A stretch of DNA of 64,000 nt from NCBI RefSeq assembly GCF_010692725.1, contig NZ_JAAFZB010000095.1:62001-126000 (forward strand), written 5' to 3'. The translations under genes and the position numbers were made by a program. This DNA comes from Flavihumibacter soli. GTDB lineage: Bacteria; Bacteroidota; Bacteroidia; Sphingobacteriales; Sphingobacteriaceae. The notes beneath the pieces were generated by a model that had not been told where the DNA came from, searched no databases, and saw only the letters and a program-made list of their open reading frames with translations. Of this stretch, positions 18,887 to 27,212 are shown piece by piece. Numbering within the stretch: position 1 is the stretch's first letter; the number at the start of each line of letters is the position of its first letter.

Positions 18887-20005
18887 AATCTCATTTAACT
18901 TCTCGATCAGCGCTGGTCCCCTAAGGTCACGGGCAATGATTTTCCCCTGCCTGTCAAGCAAAAAATTGCGGGGAATGGCCGTGATCCCATATAGCACAGC
19001 CGCTTCACTGGACCAATATTTAAGATCGGAAACATGACTCCAGACCAGTTGGTCCGCTTTAATAGCGTTCAGCCAGCTCTTTCGGTCCCGGTCGAGAGAA
19101 ACGCCAAATACCGTGAATCCCTTGTCTTTAAAGGTTTGGTATGCCTGGACAACATTAGGATTCTCCTGCCGGCAGGGACCGCACCAGGATGCCCAAAAGT
19201 CCAGGAGCACGTATTTACCCTTCAGCGAGCTTAGCGAGATCTTTTTCCCTGTCGTGTCCGAAAGACTGAAGTCAGGAGCGATGGCGCCCAGGGAAGTCTT
19301 CTTTTGTTCCGCAAGATATTTGTGAATCTCAGTCCCTGATTTACCGGAACGTATCTTCGGATCGAGTAAGTTAAAAAGGGAATCTGCTTTAATAAAGTTC
19401 TGTGTCAACTGTCCAAGCTGCGGAATGATAAGCAGGGAAATATAGGCGTCGGGATTCCGGATCACAAATGACTGCTGGAATTTGACCAGTTCCGCCTGCG
19501 CCTTAGTGAACAGAGGACCGAACCTGACTTGTAAGGAATCCGGCGACACTCCCTTCGACAGCTCTGCTTGTGCCTCCGCATTAAGCTGAGTAAACGACCC
19601 GCTATACTTAGCCTGTTCCTTCTGAAACTTTTGAAAATCGTCATTTGCCTTCGATCCTTTTACAAGTGCCGTTGAGAGTTTATCAGAGATTGAAACAGAT
19701 ATCTTTCCTTCATCAAGTATGAACTGGAGCGACTCATCTGAACCCTGCTGAACATTCTCCTTCAAAGAAAGATATGCCGGCACCGGTTCGCTGAAGTCTC
19801 CGCTGAAGCTGAACTTGCCATCTTTTACAGCTATTTCCCTGGCCTTCCCGTTCGGAAGACTTTGAAAGTTACCGATGACGAAGTACAATTTACTGAACCC
19901 CGCTGTCTTAACGGTTCCTTCTACATTGAATGTTTTCTTTTGAGCAATAACCTCAGAAGTGAATATCAGGAAAAACGCCAGAGCGGCAAGTTTTATGGAT
20001 TTCAT
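18875..20005 (-). CDS. TlpA family thiol-disulfide oxidoreductase with DUF4369 domain
   Basis: This 376-residue periplasmic protein has a signal peptide (MKSIKLAALAFFLIFTSEVIA) and a DUF4369 beta domain (about residues 25-115). A helical linker leads to a C-terminal thioredoxin-like domain with the redox motif WASWCGPC near residue 275 and the cis-proline segment GITAIPRNFLLD. Such proteins reduce or shuffle disulfides in exported proteins; the partner is unknown. It runs divergently from galK and meets the TfoX-like gene tail to tail with a 12-base overlap. Confidence 0.92.
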   Translation of the reverse strand: MKSIKLAALAFFLIFTSEVIAQKKTFNVEGTVKTAGFSKLYFVIGNFQSLPNGKAREIAVKDGKFSFSGDFSEPVPAYLSLKENVQQGSDESLQFILDEGKISVSISDKLSTALVKGSKANDDFQKFQKEQAKYSGSFTQLNAEAQAELSKGVSPDSLQVRFGPLFTKAQAELVKFQQSFVIRNPDAYISLLIIPQLGQLTQNFIKADSLFNLLDPKIRSGKSGTEIHKYLAEQKKTSLGAIAPDFSLSDTTGKKISLSSLKGKYVLLDFWASWCGPCRQENPNVVQAYQTFKDKGFTVFGVSLDRDRKSWLNAIKADQLVWSHVSDLKYWSSEAAVLYGITAIPRNFLLDRQGKIIARDLRGPALIEKLNEILSQ

Positions 20006-20156
20006 TGAATTTATTATGATAATAAAGCAAAGATGCTGATTATTACTCTCAGGAATAAATGTTTAAGGTTCGATATCCTATACGTAAACGGATATTTAAA
20101 AGGTTAGACCAAAAAAACGAAGGCTCCCTAAGCATAAACCCTATTACAAAAGTACC

Positions 20157-21326
20157 ATGACAGACCAGAACACGAATGAATACCCGGAAAAGATTAAAAA
20201 ACACTTCAGAACCGTTTACCAGCAAACGCCCCTGATCGTCCGTTCACCGGGCAGGGTGAATTTGATTGGCGAGCATACCGATTATAACATGGGCTTCGTT
20301 CTTCCTGCGGCCATCAACAAAGCTGTGTACCTTGGAATCCAGAAGCGGGAAGACAATGAGATGCATTTCGTCTCTTTCGATATGGATGATTTCTACCAGA
20401 CAGACCTGCAAAATATTACACACTCCGGGAAACTATGGCCGGATTACATACTGGGTGTCGTGGAGCAATTCCAGAAGGCTGGCGCCCAGTTTACAGGTTT
20501 CAATATTGTATTTGGTGGAGATATCCCTTTTGGCGCCGGTCTCTCCTCTTCTGCTGCACTGGAATGTGCTTCAGGCTTTGCCTTTAATGAACTCTTCGAT
20601 TTTGGCTTTGATAAATGGCAGATTGCCCTGATGGGCCAGGCAGCAGAAAATCAGTTCGTCGGGGTTAATTGTGGCATTATGGATCAATTTGCCAGTGTAT
20701 TCGGAAAAAAACAAAACTTAATGCAATTGGATTGCAGAAGCCTCGAATACACCTACATCCCTTTTAATGATGAAGGTATCGAAATTGTACTTTTTGATAC
20801 ACGGGTAAAGCACTCCCTCGCTTCTTCGGCGTATAATGATCGTCGGGCACAGTGTGAAAAAGGCGTTAACCTGATCAGTCAGCACCATCCCCATGTTAAA
20901 AGCCTTCGGGATGCAACAGAAGAAATGTTATTGAATCATGTGAAGCCTGTGGATGAAGAAATCTATCGTCGCTGTCATTATGTGGTTTCTGAGATCCAGC
21001 GCCTCCTTGATGGATGCGAGGATCTGAAAAAAGATGATCTCGAATCATTCGGAAAGCGAATGTTTGAAACTCATGCCGGTTTACGCGACCAATATGAAGT
21101 CAGCTGCCCTGAACTGGATCACCTGGTTGATTTAGTAACAGGAAATCCATCGGTTTTGGGTGCGAGGATGATGGGCGGCGGTTTCGGAGGCTGTACGATC
21201 AACCTGGTAAAAAGAGAGGGCGTTCAGGATCTTATTGAAGAAATTACGGCAGGATATAAAGCACTAACAGGTAAGGATGTTGAGGTATACCTGGCCCGTA
21301 TTGAGGATGGAACGAGTAAGTTATAA
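20157..21326 (+). CDS. galK: Galactokinase
   Basis: This 389-residue GHMP kinase phosphorylates galactose to galactose-1-phosphate in the Leloir pathway. The galactokinase signature RSPGRVNLIGEHTDYNMGFV (about residues 25-44), the GHMP ATP motif PFGAGLSSSAALE and the C-terminal GARMMGGGFGGC are all present, and length is typical. The next gene, convergent, encodes a vSGLT-like Na+/galactose symporter, which supports the assignment. galT and galE are not in the window. Confidence 0.96.
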   Translation: MTDQNTNEYPEKIKKHFRTVYQQTPLIVRSPGRVNLIGEHTDYNMGFVLPAAINKAVYLGIQKREDNEMHFVSFDMDDFYQTDLQNITHSGKLWPDYILGVVEQFQKAGAQFTGFNIVFGGDIPFGAGLSSSAALECASGFAFNELFDFGFDKWQIALMGQAAENQFVGVNCGIMDQFASVFGKKQNLMQLDCRSLEYTYIPFNDEGIEIVLFDTRVKHSLASSAYNDRRAQCEKGVNLISQHHPHVKSLRDATEEMLLNHVKPVDEEIYRRCHYVVSEIQRLLDGCEDLKKDDLESFGKRMFETHAGLRDQYEVSCPELDHLVDLVTGNPSVLGARMMGGGFGGCTINLVKREGVQDLIEEITAGYKALTGKDVEVYLARIEDGTSKL

Positions 21327-21444
21327 GTAGTACGTAATAAGTGGTAAGTGGTAAGAAATAGGTGGTAAGTAAGGGGTGGCCTTGAGCATCTGCCACAAAG
21401 GACTCCTCCCCTTACTTATCACTTACAACTTAATACTTATAACT
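21321..21444. repeat. Head-to-head word-repeat tracts between galK and the symporter gene
   Basis: The left side holds repeated GTGGTAAGT/AAGTAAGG words and the right side their reverse complement (ACTTATCACTTACAACTTA). The best arms are TAAGTAAGGGG (21366-21376) and CCCCTTACTTA (21408-21418), around a unique ~30-base centre. It may double as a bidirectional terminator. Confidence 0.75.
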
Positions 21445-21451
21445 CCTTTAA

Positions 21452-23122
21452 CTACCAGTAGATCGAATACAGCGCCACGATAAGTCCCAGTACGATGATT
21501 GCCCCCACAGTAAATCCGGGTGCAGTCTTGAACATGCCTTTATCGATTTCCAGGCCTTTGGGATTGACACCATTGCGGGTTTCGTAGATACTAATAAAGT
21601 ACATCACGATCACACAGATGGCAAACACAAAGCCCATTCGATCAATAAAAGGTATTTCGTAAACCCCGGCGGCATTAGCTACGGCAAAACCCATCGGTTC
21701 CAGGAAGGAAAGGTCTACGTAATTCGGCATTGCCTTGAAGATCACCGAGAGCACGAAACCGCCGATAGTGGCAAAAAGCGCCGCATTGGAAGTTGTCCTT
21801 TTCCAGAAGAATCCTAAGATGAACATGGCAAAAACGCCCGGCGAGACAAAGCCGGTATATTCCTGGATATACTGGAAGCCGCCCTTCTTATCTATCCCCA
21901 TATACGGGGCGATCAGGATGGCCATCAGCATAGAAACCACCACCGTGATCCGGCCGATATTCACCTGACGTGGTTCATCCGCATTCTTATTAATAATCTT
22001 CTTATAAATATCCAGAGTGAAAATGGTGGCAATACTGTTCGCCTTGCCGGCCAGCGAAGCCACAATCGCCGCAGTAAGCGCCGCGAACGAAAGACCTTTC
22101 AGACCCACCGGTAACAGGTTTAGTAAGACCGGGTAAGCCCGGTCCGGATTTACTTCGCCACCCTGAAGCATATCCGTCTGGAAGTTCCCTTCCTGGTAGA
22201 GCACATAAGCGGCAATTCCCGGGATCACCACGATCAGGGGCATTAAAAGTTTCAGGAAGGCGGCAAATAAGATGCCGCTACGAGCGGTTTTCAAATCGGC
22301 ACCCAAAGCGCGCTGGGTGATATACTGGTTACAGCCCCAATAGTTCAGGTTGACGATCAGCATTCCCCCGATCAGCACACTCAATCCCGGAAGATCTGCG
22401 TAGTTGACGTTCTCCTGCCTAAAGATCATGTGGAAGTGATCATCCGCCTTATCGGTGAGCAGGCTGAACCCGTTCAATACGCCGGTAGAACCGAAATGCG
22501 TGGCTACCAGGTCGAGCGCCAAATAGGTAGTTGCCAGTCCGCCCAGGATCAGGAAGAACACCTGGATCACATCCGTGTAACCGATCACCTTCATCCCCCC
22601 CAGCGTGATCACGATAGCGAAAATAGCCAAAAGGTACATGCAGGCCGTCAGGTTGATCCCCGAAATGCTATTGATGGCTAAAGCCCCTAAATAGAGAATA
22701 GAGGTCAGGTTCACTACGACGTAGAGCAGCAGCCAGAATACGGCCATGATCATCGATACAGTGGCATTATACCGTTGATTCAGGAACTGCGGCATGGTAT
22801 AGATCCGGTTCTTCAGGTAAACGGGGATAAAGAAAACAGCCACTACGATCAGCGAAAAGGCGGCCATCCACTCGTAGGTGGCGATAGCCAGGCCCATTTT
22901 AAAGCCGGAACCGCTCATGCCAATGAACTGCTCGGCCGATATATTGGAAGCGATCAGCGAGGCGCCGATGGCCCACCAGGTCAGGCTATCCTTGGCCAGG
23001 AAAAAATCCTTGGAGTTCTCTTTTTTCGCGTGCTTCTGCCGGTAGACCCACCAGCCGTAGGAAGCAACGATCAGGAAATAAACTAAAAATACAATGTAAT
23101 CGGCAGGTTGAAGTGTACTCAT
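21452..23122 (-). CDS. Sodium:solute symporter, vSGLT-like Na+/galactose (glucose) transporter
   Basis: This 556-residue inner-membrane protein has about 14 hydrophobic segments. It closely follows Vibrio vSGLT: ASLIASNISAEQFIGMSGSG, ATYEWMAA, NLTSILYLGALAI, YTDVIQVFFLILGG and LNYWGCNQYITQRALG, which contain the Asn, Glu and Asn/Tyr positions that bind galactose in vSGLT, plus FLKLLMPLIVVIPGIAAYV. Together with adjacent galK this supports galactose uptake. The ureohydrolase-fold gene lies 95 bp upstream on the same strand, with no evident functional link. Confidence 0.92.
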   Translation of the reverse strand: MSTLQPADYIVFLVYFLIVASYGWWVYRQKHAKKENSKDFFLAKDSLTWWAIGASLIASNISAEQFIGMSGSGFKMGLAIATYEWMAAFSLIVVAVFFIPVYLKNRIYTMPQFLNQRYNATVSMIMAVFWLLLYVVVNLTSILYLGALAINSISGINLTACMYLLAIFAIVITLGGMKVIGYTDVIQVFFLILGGLATTYLALDLVATHFGSTGVLNGFSLLTDKADDHFHMIFRQENVNYADLPGLSVLIGGMLIVNLNYWGCNQYITQRALGADLKTARSGILFAAFLKLLMPLIVVIPGIAAYVLYQEGNFQTDMLQGGEVNPDRAYPVLLNLLPVGLKGLSFAALTAAIVASLAGKANSIATIFTLDIYKKIINKNADEPRQVNIGRITVVVSMLMAILIAPYMGIDKKGGFQYIQEYTGFVSPGVFAMFILGFFWKRTTSNAALFATIGGFVLSVIFKAMPNYVDLSFLEPMGFAVANAAGVYEIPFIDRMGFVFAICVIVMYFISIYETRNGVNPKGLEIDKGMFKTAPGFTVGAIIVLGLIVALYSIYW

Positions 23123-23217
23123 GCAGTGGGTTAAGGTTTGATCGGTTAGGTTTAAAAAATGAATGTAGAAAAATATTTGCTAAACCGATCAGCCTTAATG
23201 TATTAATTACACATGGC

Positions 23218-24399
23218 CTAATTTAATTTTTGAAATGTTCGCCACCATAGGTCTGGCATTTCCCCGCTTACTGCCATCTGATAATCTTCGTAGCTGCATG
23301 GAACCAGGTGATAGCGTTCGTTCCGGGAGATACCGGTGGGATATGGAACCTGCATCCACCAGCGATCGGTTTTCTTGCTCTTCACAAAGATTAATTCATG
23401 CGAACCGTCCTTCATGTTCGCCCTGTAGATCATGTACTGCGATTTTGGTTGTAATGGGAAATCTTTCTTACGATGATAGAAACCGTCAATGAGGTACCAA
23501 AGCATCTGCGCCATCAGCAGGGCCGTCTGACCGTTGCGGTCAAAGGCGGGATTGAATTCATAGAAACCAATTGAAGTAAGTTTATCATTCATACCCGCAT
23601 ACCGGCAGATCTGGCAGGCCTCTTCTCCATAAAAACCATTGGGAGTAGCATTTGCATTAGCCTCAGCATCCGATGACCTAATGGCGGAGATATCAAAACT
23701 GACCATATTGGCATTACGAATGATAGGTTCGGTACGGCTTATGTTTCCGTAAACATCGCCAAGGCGGTGTACATCGAAATACAATTTATCCATCACCTTT
23801 AGTGAATCCTGGCTTACAAAATAGGTTTGGAAACCCATATTACTGAAGTTGAACAGGTAGTTCGGTTCATGCAGCAGGATCTTATTCAAATAGGAAACGG
23901 AGGTCGTTTCTATTGTGCCCTCCTTATTTTCATCGATATCGAAATGCGAATCGATAACCAGCAGATCTACTTTTTGTTCAAGCTCTTCATATGCCATATA
24001 CTGGGCATAAGTCAAATCCTGCCCGCCGCCAAGGATCACGGGAAGTATGTCTTTTTTCACCAGTTCGGCAATCACCATTTTTAGAGCGACATACGTATCA
24101 GAAACTTTTGCTCCCGGCTTTATGTTTCCGAGGTCGACAATATTGGTGTTATAATCCCCCTGGTAAAGCGAGTAGAATTTTTCCCTGATATAGTCCGCTG
24201 CAAGTCCTGCTCCCTGGTTATTCAGGGCGTTACGGTCTTCAAGCACACCGATCAAAGCGATGTCGAACCGCTTGTCTTCCAGGTCCGGGAAATCGTGGGT
24301 ATATAGCTCTACCTTCTCCCCCATCTGGCTTGTATAGAAGCCCTCTTTGGGAGTTAATTTATCAAGATTCAGGGGCGATAAAAAGTCAGCTAAAGACAT
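23218..24399 (-). CDS. Arginase-fold (formimidoylglutamase-like) protein with altered metal motifs
   Basis: This 393-residue protein has the ureohydrolase fold but a changed metal site. The usual GG-D/G-H segment reads GGGQDLTYA, so the His ligand is Gln. DSHFDID keeps the Asp-His-Asp pattern. The SFDxDxxDP motif reads SFDISAIRSSDA, so the second Asp is Ser. Bacteroidota proteins of this type are commonly named formimidoylglutamase, but the missing ligands make canonical Mn2 chemistry doubtful and no hut genes are nearby. I choose the ATG at 24399 (MSLADFLSPL); the longer frame to 24447 lacks a better start. Confidence 0.8.
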   Translation of the reverse strand: MSLADFLSPLNLDKLTPKEGFYTSQMGEKVELYTHDFPDLEDKRFDIALIGVLEDRNALNNQGAGLAADYIREKFYSLYQGDYNTNIVDLGNIKPGAKVSDTYVALKMVIAELVKKDILPVILGGGQDLTYAQYMAYEELEQKVDLLVIDSHFDIDENKEGTIETTSVSYLNKILLHEPNYLFNFSNMGFQTYFVSQDSLKVMDKLYFDVHRLGDVYGNISRTEPIIRNANMVSFDISAIRSSDAEANANATPNGFYGEEACQICRYAGMNDKLTSIGFYEFNPAFDRNGQTALLMAQMLWYLIDGFYHRKKDFPLQPKSQYMIYRANMKDGSHELIFVKSKKTDRWWMQVPYPTGISRNERYHLVPCSYEDYQMAVSGEMPDLWWRTFQKLN

Positions 24400-24479
24400 G
24401 GACAGGTTTAAAAGGGATAATGTGGTTATGTCGCCCGCAGGCAACAATCAACTATGAGCAAATATCTATTTTATTCATT

Positions 24480-24487
24480 TACTTTTG
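24480..24487 (+). promoter_or_regulatory. Candidate -7 box (TACTTTTG) for the epimerase/SerB gene pair
   Basis: An exact TAnnTTTG match 25 bases before the ATG at 24513. No clear -33 TTTG is seen at the right distance. Confidence 0.45.
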
Positions 24488-24512
24488 AAAGCAATTAACA
24501 ATATTCCATAAA

Positions 24513-25472
24513 ATGATCTTAGTCACGGGCGCAACCGGATTTTTAGGCTCTGAATTGGTGAGGCAGCTTTTGCAGCAGGGCAGGACGGTGCGTGCCATAA
24601 AAAGACAAACATCTGTTATCCCTCCGATACTGTTATCAAACGATTCGATCGAATGGCGGGATGCTGATATACTGGATTACTTTGCCCTTGAACAGGCGAT
24701 GGAAGGTATTACTGAAGTCTATCATTGCGCAGCGATGGTTTCATTTCGCAAAGAAGATAAGAAGCCCATGCTTCGGGTAAACGTAGAAGGAACCGCTAAC
24801 CTTGTAAATATCTGCCTTCGTAATAATATCCGCAAGTTAGTACATGCCAGCTCCACATCAGCGGTTGGCGTTGGCAAGAATGGCCAGCATACAACTGAAA
24901 CCGATCACTGGCAATTCAACAGGAACCAAAGCAACTACGCAATTTCCAAATACGAAAGTGAAATGGAGGTATTTCGGGGTATTGCAGAGGGGCTCAACGC
25001 GGTTATCGTTAACCCCTCCATCATTATCGGGCGAAATGCGGGAGTCCGGGGCAGCGGGCAATTATTCCAGGCTGTAAAAAATGGTTTAAAATTTTACCCT
25101 GGCGGCACATGCGGTATTGTGGATGTAGAAGATGTCGCTGATATTATGATACGGCTCATGAATAGCGACATCCAAACCGAGCGTTTTATCCTTAATTCCG
25201 AAAACATCAGCTATCATGACCTGTTCGGTTCAATTGCCCGGGCTTATGGCTTGCTCCCACCGAAATACCGCCTGAAGTCGTGGATGTTAAGATCGGGCTT
25301 CTTAATATCCGCTCTCGCGAGGATGGCCACCGGCAAAGAGCTTGGCATTACGAAGGAAATTGCCCGCAGTGCTTTGAACGTCTCGAGATATTCGAACGAA
25401 AAGATAACCATTGCTTTAAAGACCCGTTTCAAACCAGTGAATGAGAGTATCCAGGAAATTTGCCGGGCTTAA
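24513..25472 (+). CDS. NAD(P)-dependent epimerase/dehydratase (extended SDR)
   Basis: This 319-residue protein has an N-terminal Rossmann motif (ILVTGATGFLGSELVRQLL), the Asp loop WRDADILD, the catalytic Tyr-x3-Lys as YAISK (about residue 148), and NPSIIIGRNAGVRGSG. The pattern fits dihydroflavonol-reductase/3-beta-HSD-like extended SDRs rather than GalE. The substrate is unknown. The following phosphatase gene begins before or just after its stop, so the two are probably one transcript. Confidence 0.88.
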   Translation: MILVTGATGFLGSELVRQLLQQGRTVRAIKRQTSVIPPILLSNDSIEWRDADILDYFALEQAMEGITEVYHCAAMVSFRKEDKKPMLRVNVEGTANLVNICLRNNIRKLVHASSTSAVGVGKNGQHTTETDHWQFNRNQSNYAISKYESEMEVFRGIAEGLNAVIVNPSIIIGRNAGVRGSGQLFQAVKNGLKFYPGGTCGIVDVEDVADIMIRLMNSDIQTERFILNSENISYHDLFGSIARAYGLLPPKYRLKSWMLRSGFLISALARMATGKELGITKEIARSALNVSRYSNEKITIALKTRFKPVNESIQEICRA

Positions 25473-26781
25473 ACTAAAAAACGACGCTTTGAAAAATTAC
25501 TACATTATTGATTTTGACAGCACTTTTACCCAGGTGGAAGCGCTTGACGAGCTTGTCCGAATCTCCCTGAAGAACCACCCGGAAAGGGAGCAAATTTTCA
25601 AGCAGATAGAAGATCTGACAAATGCGGCGATGGAAGGCCGGATGTCTTTTCGCGAAAGCTTGAGCCAGAGGGTCTCCTTACTGAATGCTAACCGCGATCA
25701 TCTGAAGCAGCTGGTCACCCGGCTAAAAAAGAAAGTCTCCGCTTCCTTTTTAAGAAACAAAGCATTCTTTAAAAAGCATGCGGATGATGTACTGATCGTT
25801 TCAGGGGGATTTAAGGAGTTTATCACACCGGTAGTGACAGCATACCATATTCCGCCAGAAAATATTTACGCGAATACTTTCCTCTTCGATGAGCAGGGTA
25901 ACATTACCGGCTATGATGCCAGCAACCCACTTTCAGACGAAGGCGGCAAAGTGCAGCTTCTAAAAAACCTGGACCTTCCGGGCAGTATATACGGCATAGG
26001 CGACGGGCATTCCGATTTTCAGCTGAAGGAGTTCGGTATGATTAAAAAGTTCTACGCTTTCACCGAAAATATTGAGCGCAAAACAGTCGCAGAGAAAGCG
26101 GATCATATTACGCCCAGCTTTGATGAATTTCTTTACATAAACAAACTACCCCGGGCGATATCGTACCCCAAGAACCGCATTCTCTGCTTAATCATCGGTG
26201 AAGTGCCGGAACAGGCCGTCCAGATCTTAAAGAAAGACGGTTTTTCGATCAGGGAAAAAAAGAGTTTCGAAGAGAAATACGTGGCAGATGTGGGTATGCT
26301 CCTTTTAGGAAACGGGGAGGCGATTGATGATGAAAAGATGGAGCGGGCAATAAAACTGAAAACCATTGGCTACCTGGGCAACAGTAAGACAAAGTTATCC
26401 CATGATATCTGTACCCGGCTGGGAATCGTCATTTTTGATGACCCGAGGAACAATCCCAGAAATGCTGAATTCATTCCTAAAAGAATGGCGGATTTTATTA
26501 ATAAAGGCGACACTCACTTGAGTTCCAACTTCCCGCAGCTCCAGCTTCCGCGAATGGCCGGCGCCCACAGGCTGATTCATATTCATGAGAACGTTCCGGG
26601 AATTATGGCACAGATAAACCGGGTTTTTGCTCATCATAACATCAACATTGTGGGTCAGTTCCTGATGACTAACGCCCGCATCGGCTATGCCATTACCGAT
26701 GTCAATTCGGAGTATGATAAGCAGGTGCTTAAAGATCTGAAACACATCGACCACACCATTAAGTTCCGGGTACTGTATTAA
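25441..26781 (+). CDS. Phosphoserine phosphatase-like HAD fused to a SerA-like domain and ACT domain
   Basis: This 446-residue protein has three parts. Residues ~20-225 are a SerB-type HAD phosphatase (DFDSTFTQVEALDEL with Asp24 and Asp26, IVSGGF, GIGDGHSDFQ). Residues ~240-355 look like the substrate-binding half of D-3-phosphoglycerate dehydrogenase (ILCLIIGEVPEQAVQILKK ... KLKTIGYLGNSKT) but lack the NAD-binding Rossmann insert. Residues ~375-446 closely match the SerA ACT serine-sensor domain (RLIHIHENVPGIMAQIN ... LMTNARIGYAITDV). The ATG at 25441 overlaps the previous gene by 32 bases. A TTG at 25489 gives a better family N-terminus (KNYYIIDFDS). The likely role is serine synthesis with feedback by serine; regulation is inferred. 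Confidence 0.85.
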   Translation: MRVSRKFAGLKLKNDALKNYYIIDFDSTFTQVEALDELVRISLKNHPEREQIFKQIEDLTNAAMEGRMSFRESLSQRVSLLNANRDHLKQLVTRLKKKVSASFLRNKAFFKKHADDVLIVSGGFKEFITPVVTAYHIPPENIYANTFLFDEQGNITGYDASNPLSDEGGKVQLLKNLDLPGSIYGIGDGHSDFQLKEFGMIKKFYAFTENIERKTVAEKADHITPSFDEFLYINKLPRAISYPKNRILCLIIGEVPEQAVQILKKDGFSIREKKSFEEKYVADVGMLLLGNGEAIDDEKMERAIKLKTIGYLGNSKTKLSHDICTRLGIVIFDDPRNNPRNAEFIPKRMADFINKGDTHLSSNFPQLQLPRMAGAHRLIHIHENVPGIMAQINRVFAHHNINIVGQFLMTNARIGYAITDVNSEYDKQVLKDLKHIDHTIKFRVLY

Positions 26782-26799
26782 ATCAAGTAAGCTATCCAA

Positions 26800-26836
26800 T
26801 TCAAAACTCTCAACTCAAAACTCCCAACTCAAAACT
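26800..26836 (+). repeat. Tandem word repeat (CTCAAAACTC units) before crcB
   Basis: Three units, TCAAAACTC (26801-26809), CTCAAAACTC (26814-26823) and CTCAAAACT (26828-26836), end directly at the crcB start region. Confidence 0.8.
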
Positions 26837-26837
26837 A

Positions 26838-27212
26838 ATGAAAGATCTCCTGCTCGTCTTTGCCGGTGGCGGTATAGGAAGCGTCGCCCGCTTTTTTGTC
26901 GGCAAAGCTTTGAAGAACTGGCAGCCGCTGTTTCCGGTGGCCACACTGGCGGCTAACTTTTTAAGCTGTCTTGTCTTTGGTGTGGTAATCATGTTGGGCG
27001 TCAATAAAATGAACATTAGTTATTCCCTGAAATTGTTGCTGATCACGGGATTTTGCGGTGGCTTCAGCACCTATTCGGCATTTACCTTCGAAACAGTCGA
27101 ACTCTTCAAAACCGGGCAACAGGGACTGGCAATCAGCAATATTGTATTGAATTTCGCATTAAGCGTTTCCGGATTGTATCTCGGGATGCTTGCTGTTAAG
27201 GTACTGGGGTAA
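26838..27212 (+). CDS. crcB: Fluoride channel FluC/CrcB
   Basis: This 124-residue protein has four hydrophobic helices and the family motifs GGGIGSVARF, AANFLSCLVFG (pore Asn) and GFCGGFSTYSAFTFET (phenylalanine track and Na+ site region). It works as a dual-topology dimer exporting fluoride. One copy is enough for a homodimer. The upstream gap is only 56 bp and filled by a word repeat, so there is no room for a fluoride riboswitch. Its 3' end overlaps the convergent MFS gene by 54 bp. Confidence 0.94.
   Translation: MKDLLLVFAGGGIGSVARFFVGKALKNWQPLFPVATLAANFLSCLVFGVVIMLGVNKMNISYSLKLLLITGFCGGFSTYSAFTFETVELFKTGQQGLAISNIVLNFALSVSGLYLGMLAVKVLG

Noticed and set aside
24513-25472. galE for the galactose locus
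   Set aside because: The SDR lacks GalE-typical segments and its length and pattern fit dihydroflavonol-reductase-like enzymes; no galactose operon structure links it to galK.
26782-26837. Fluoride riboswitch upstream of crcB
   Set aside because: Only 56 bases separate the genes and they are filled by CTCAAAACTC repeats.
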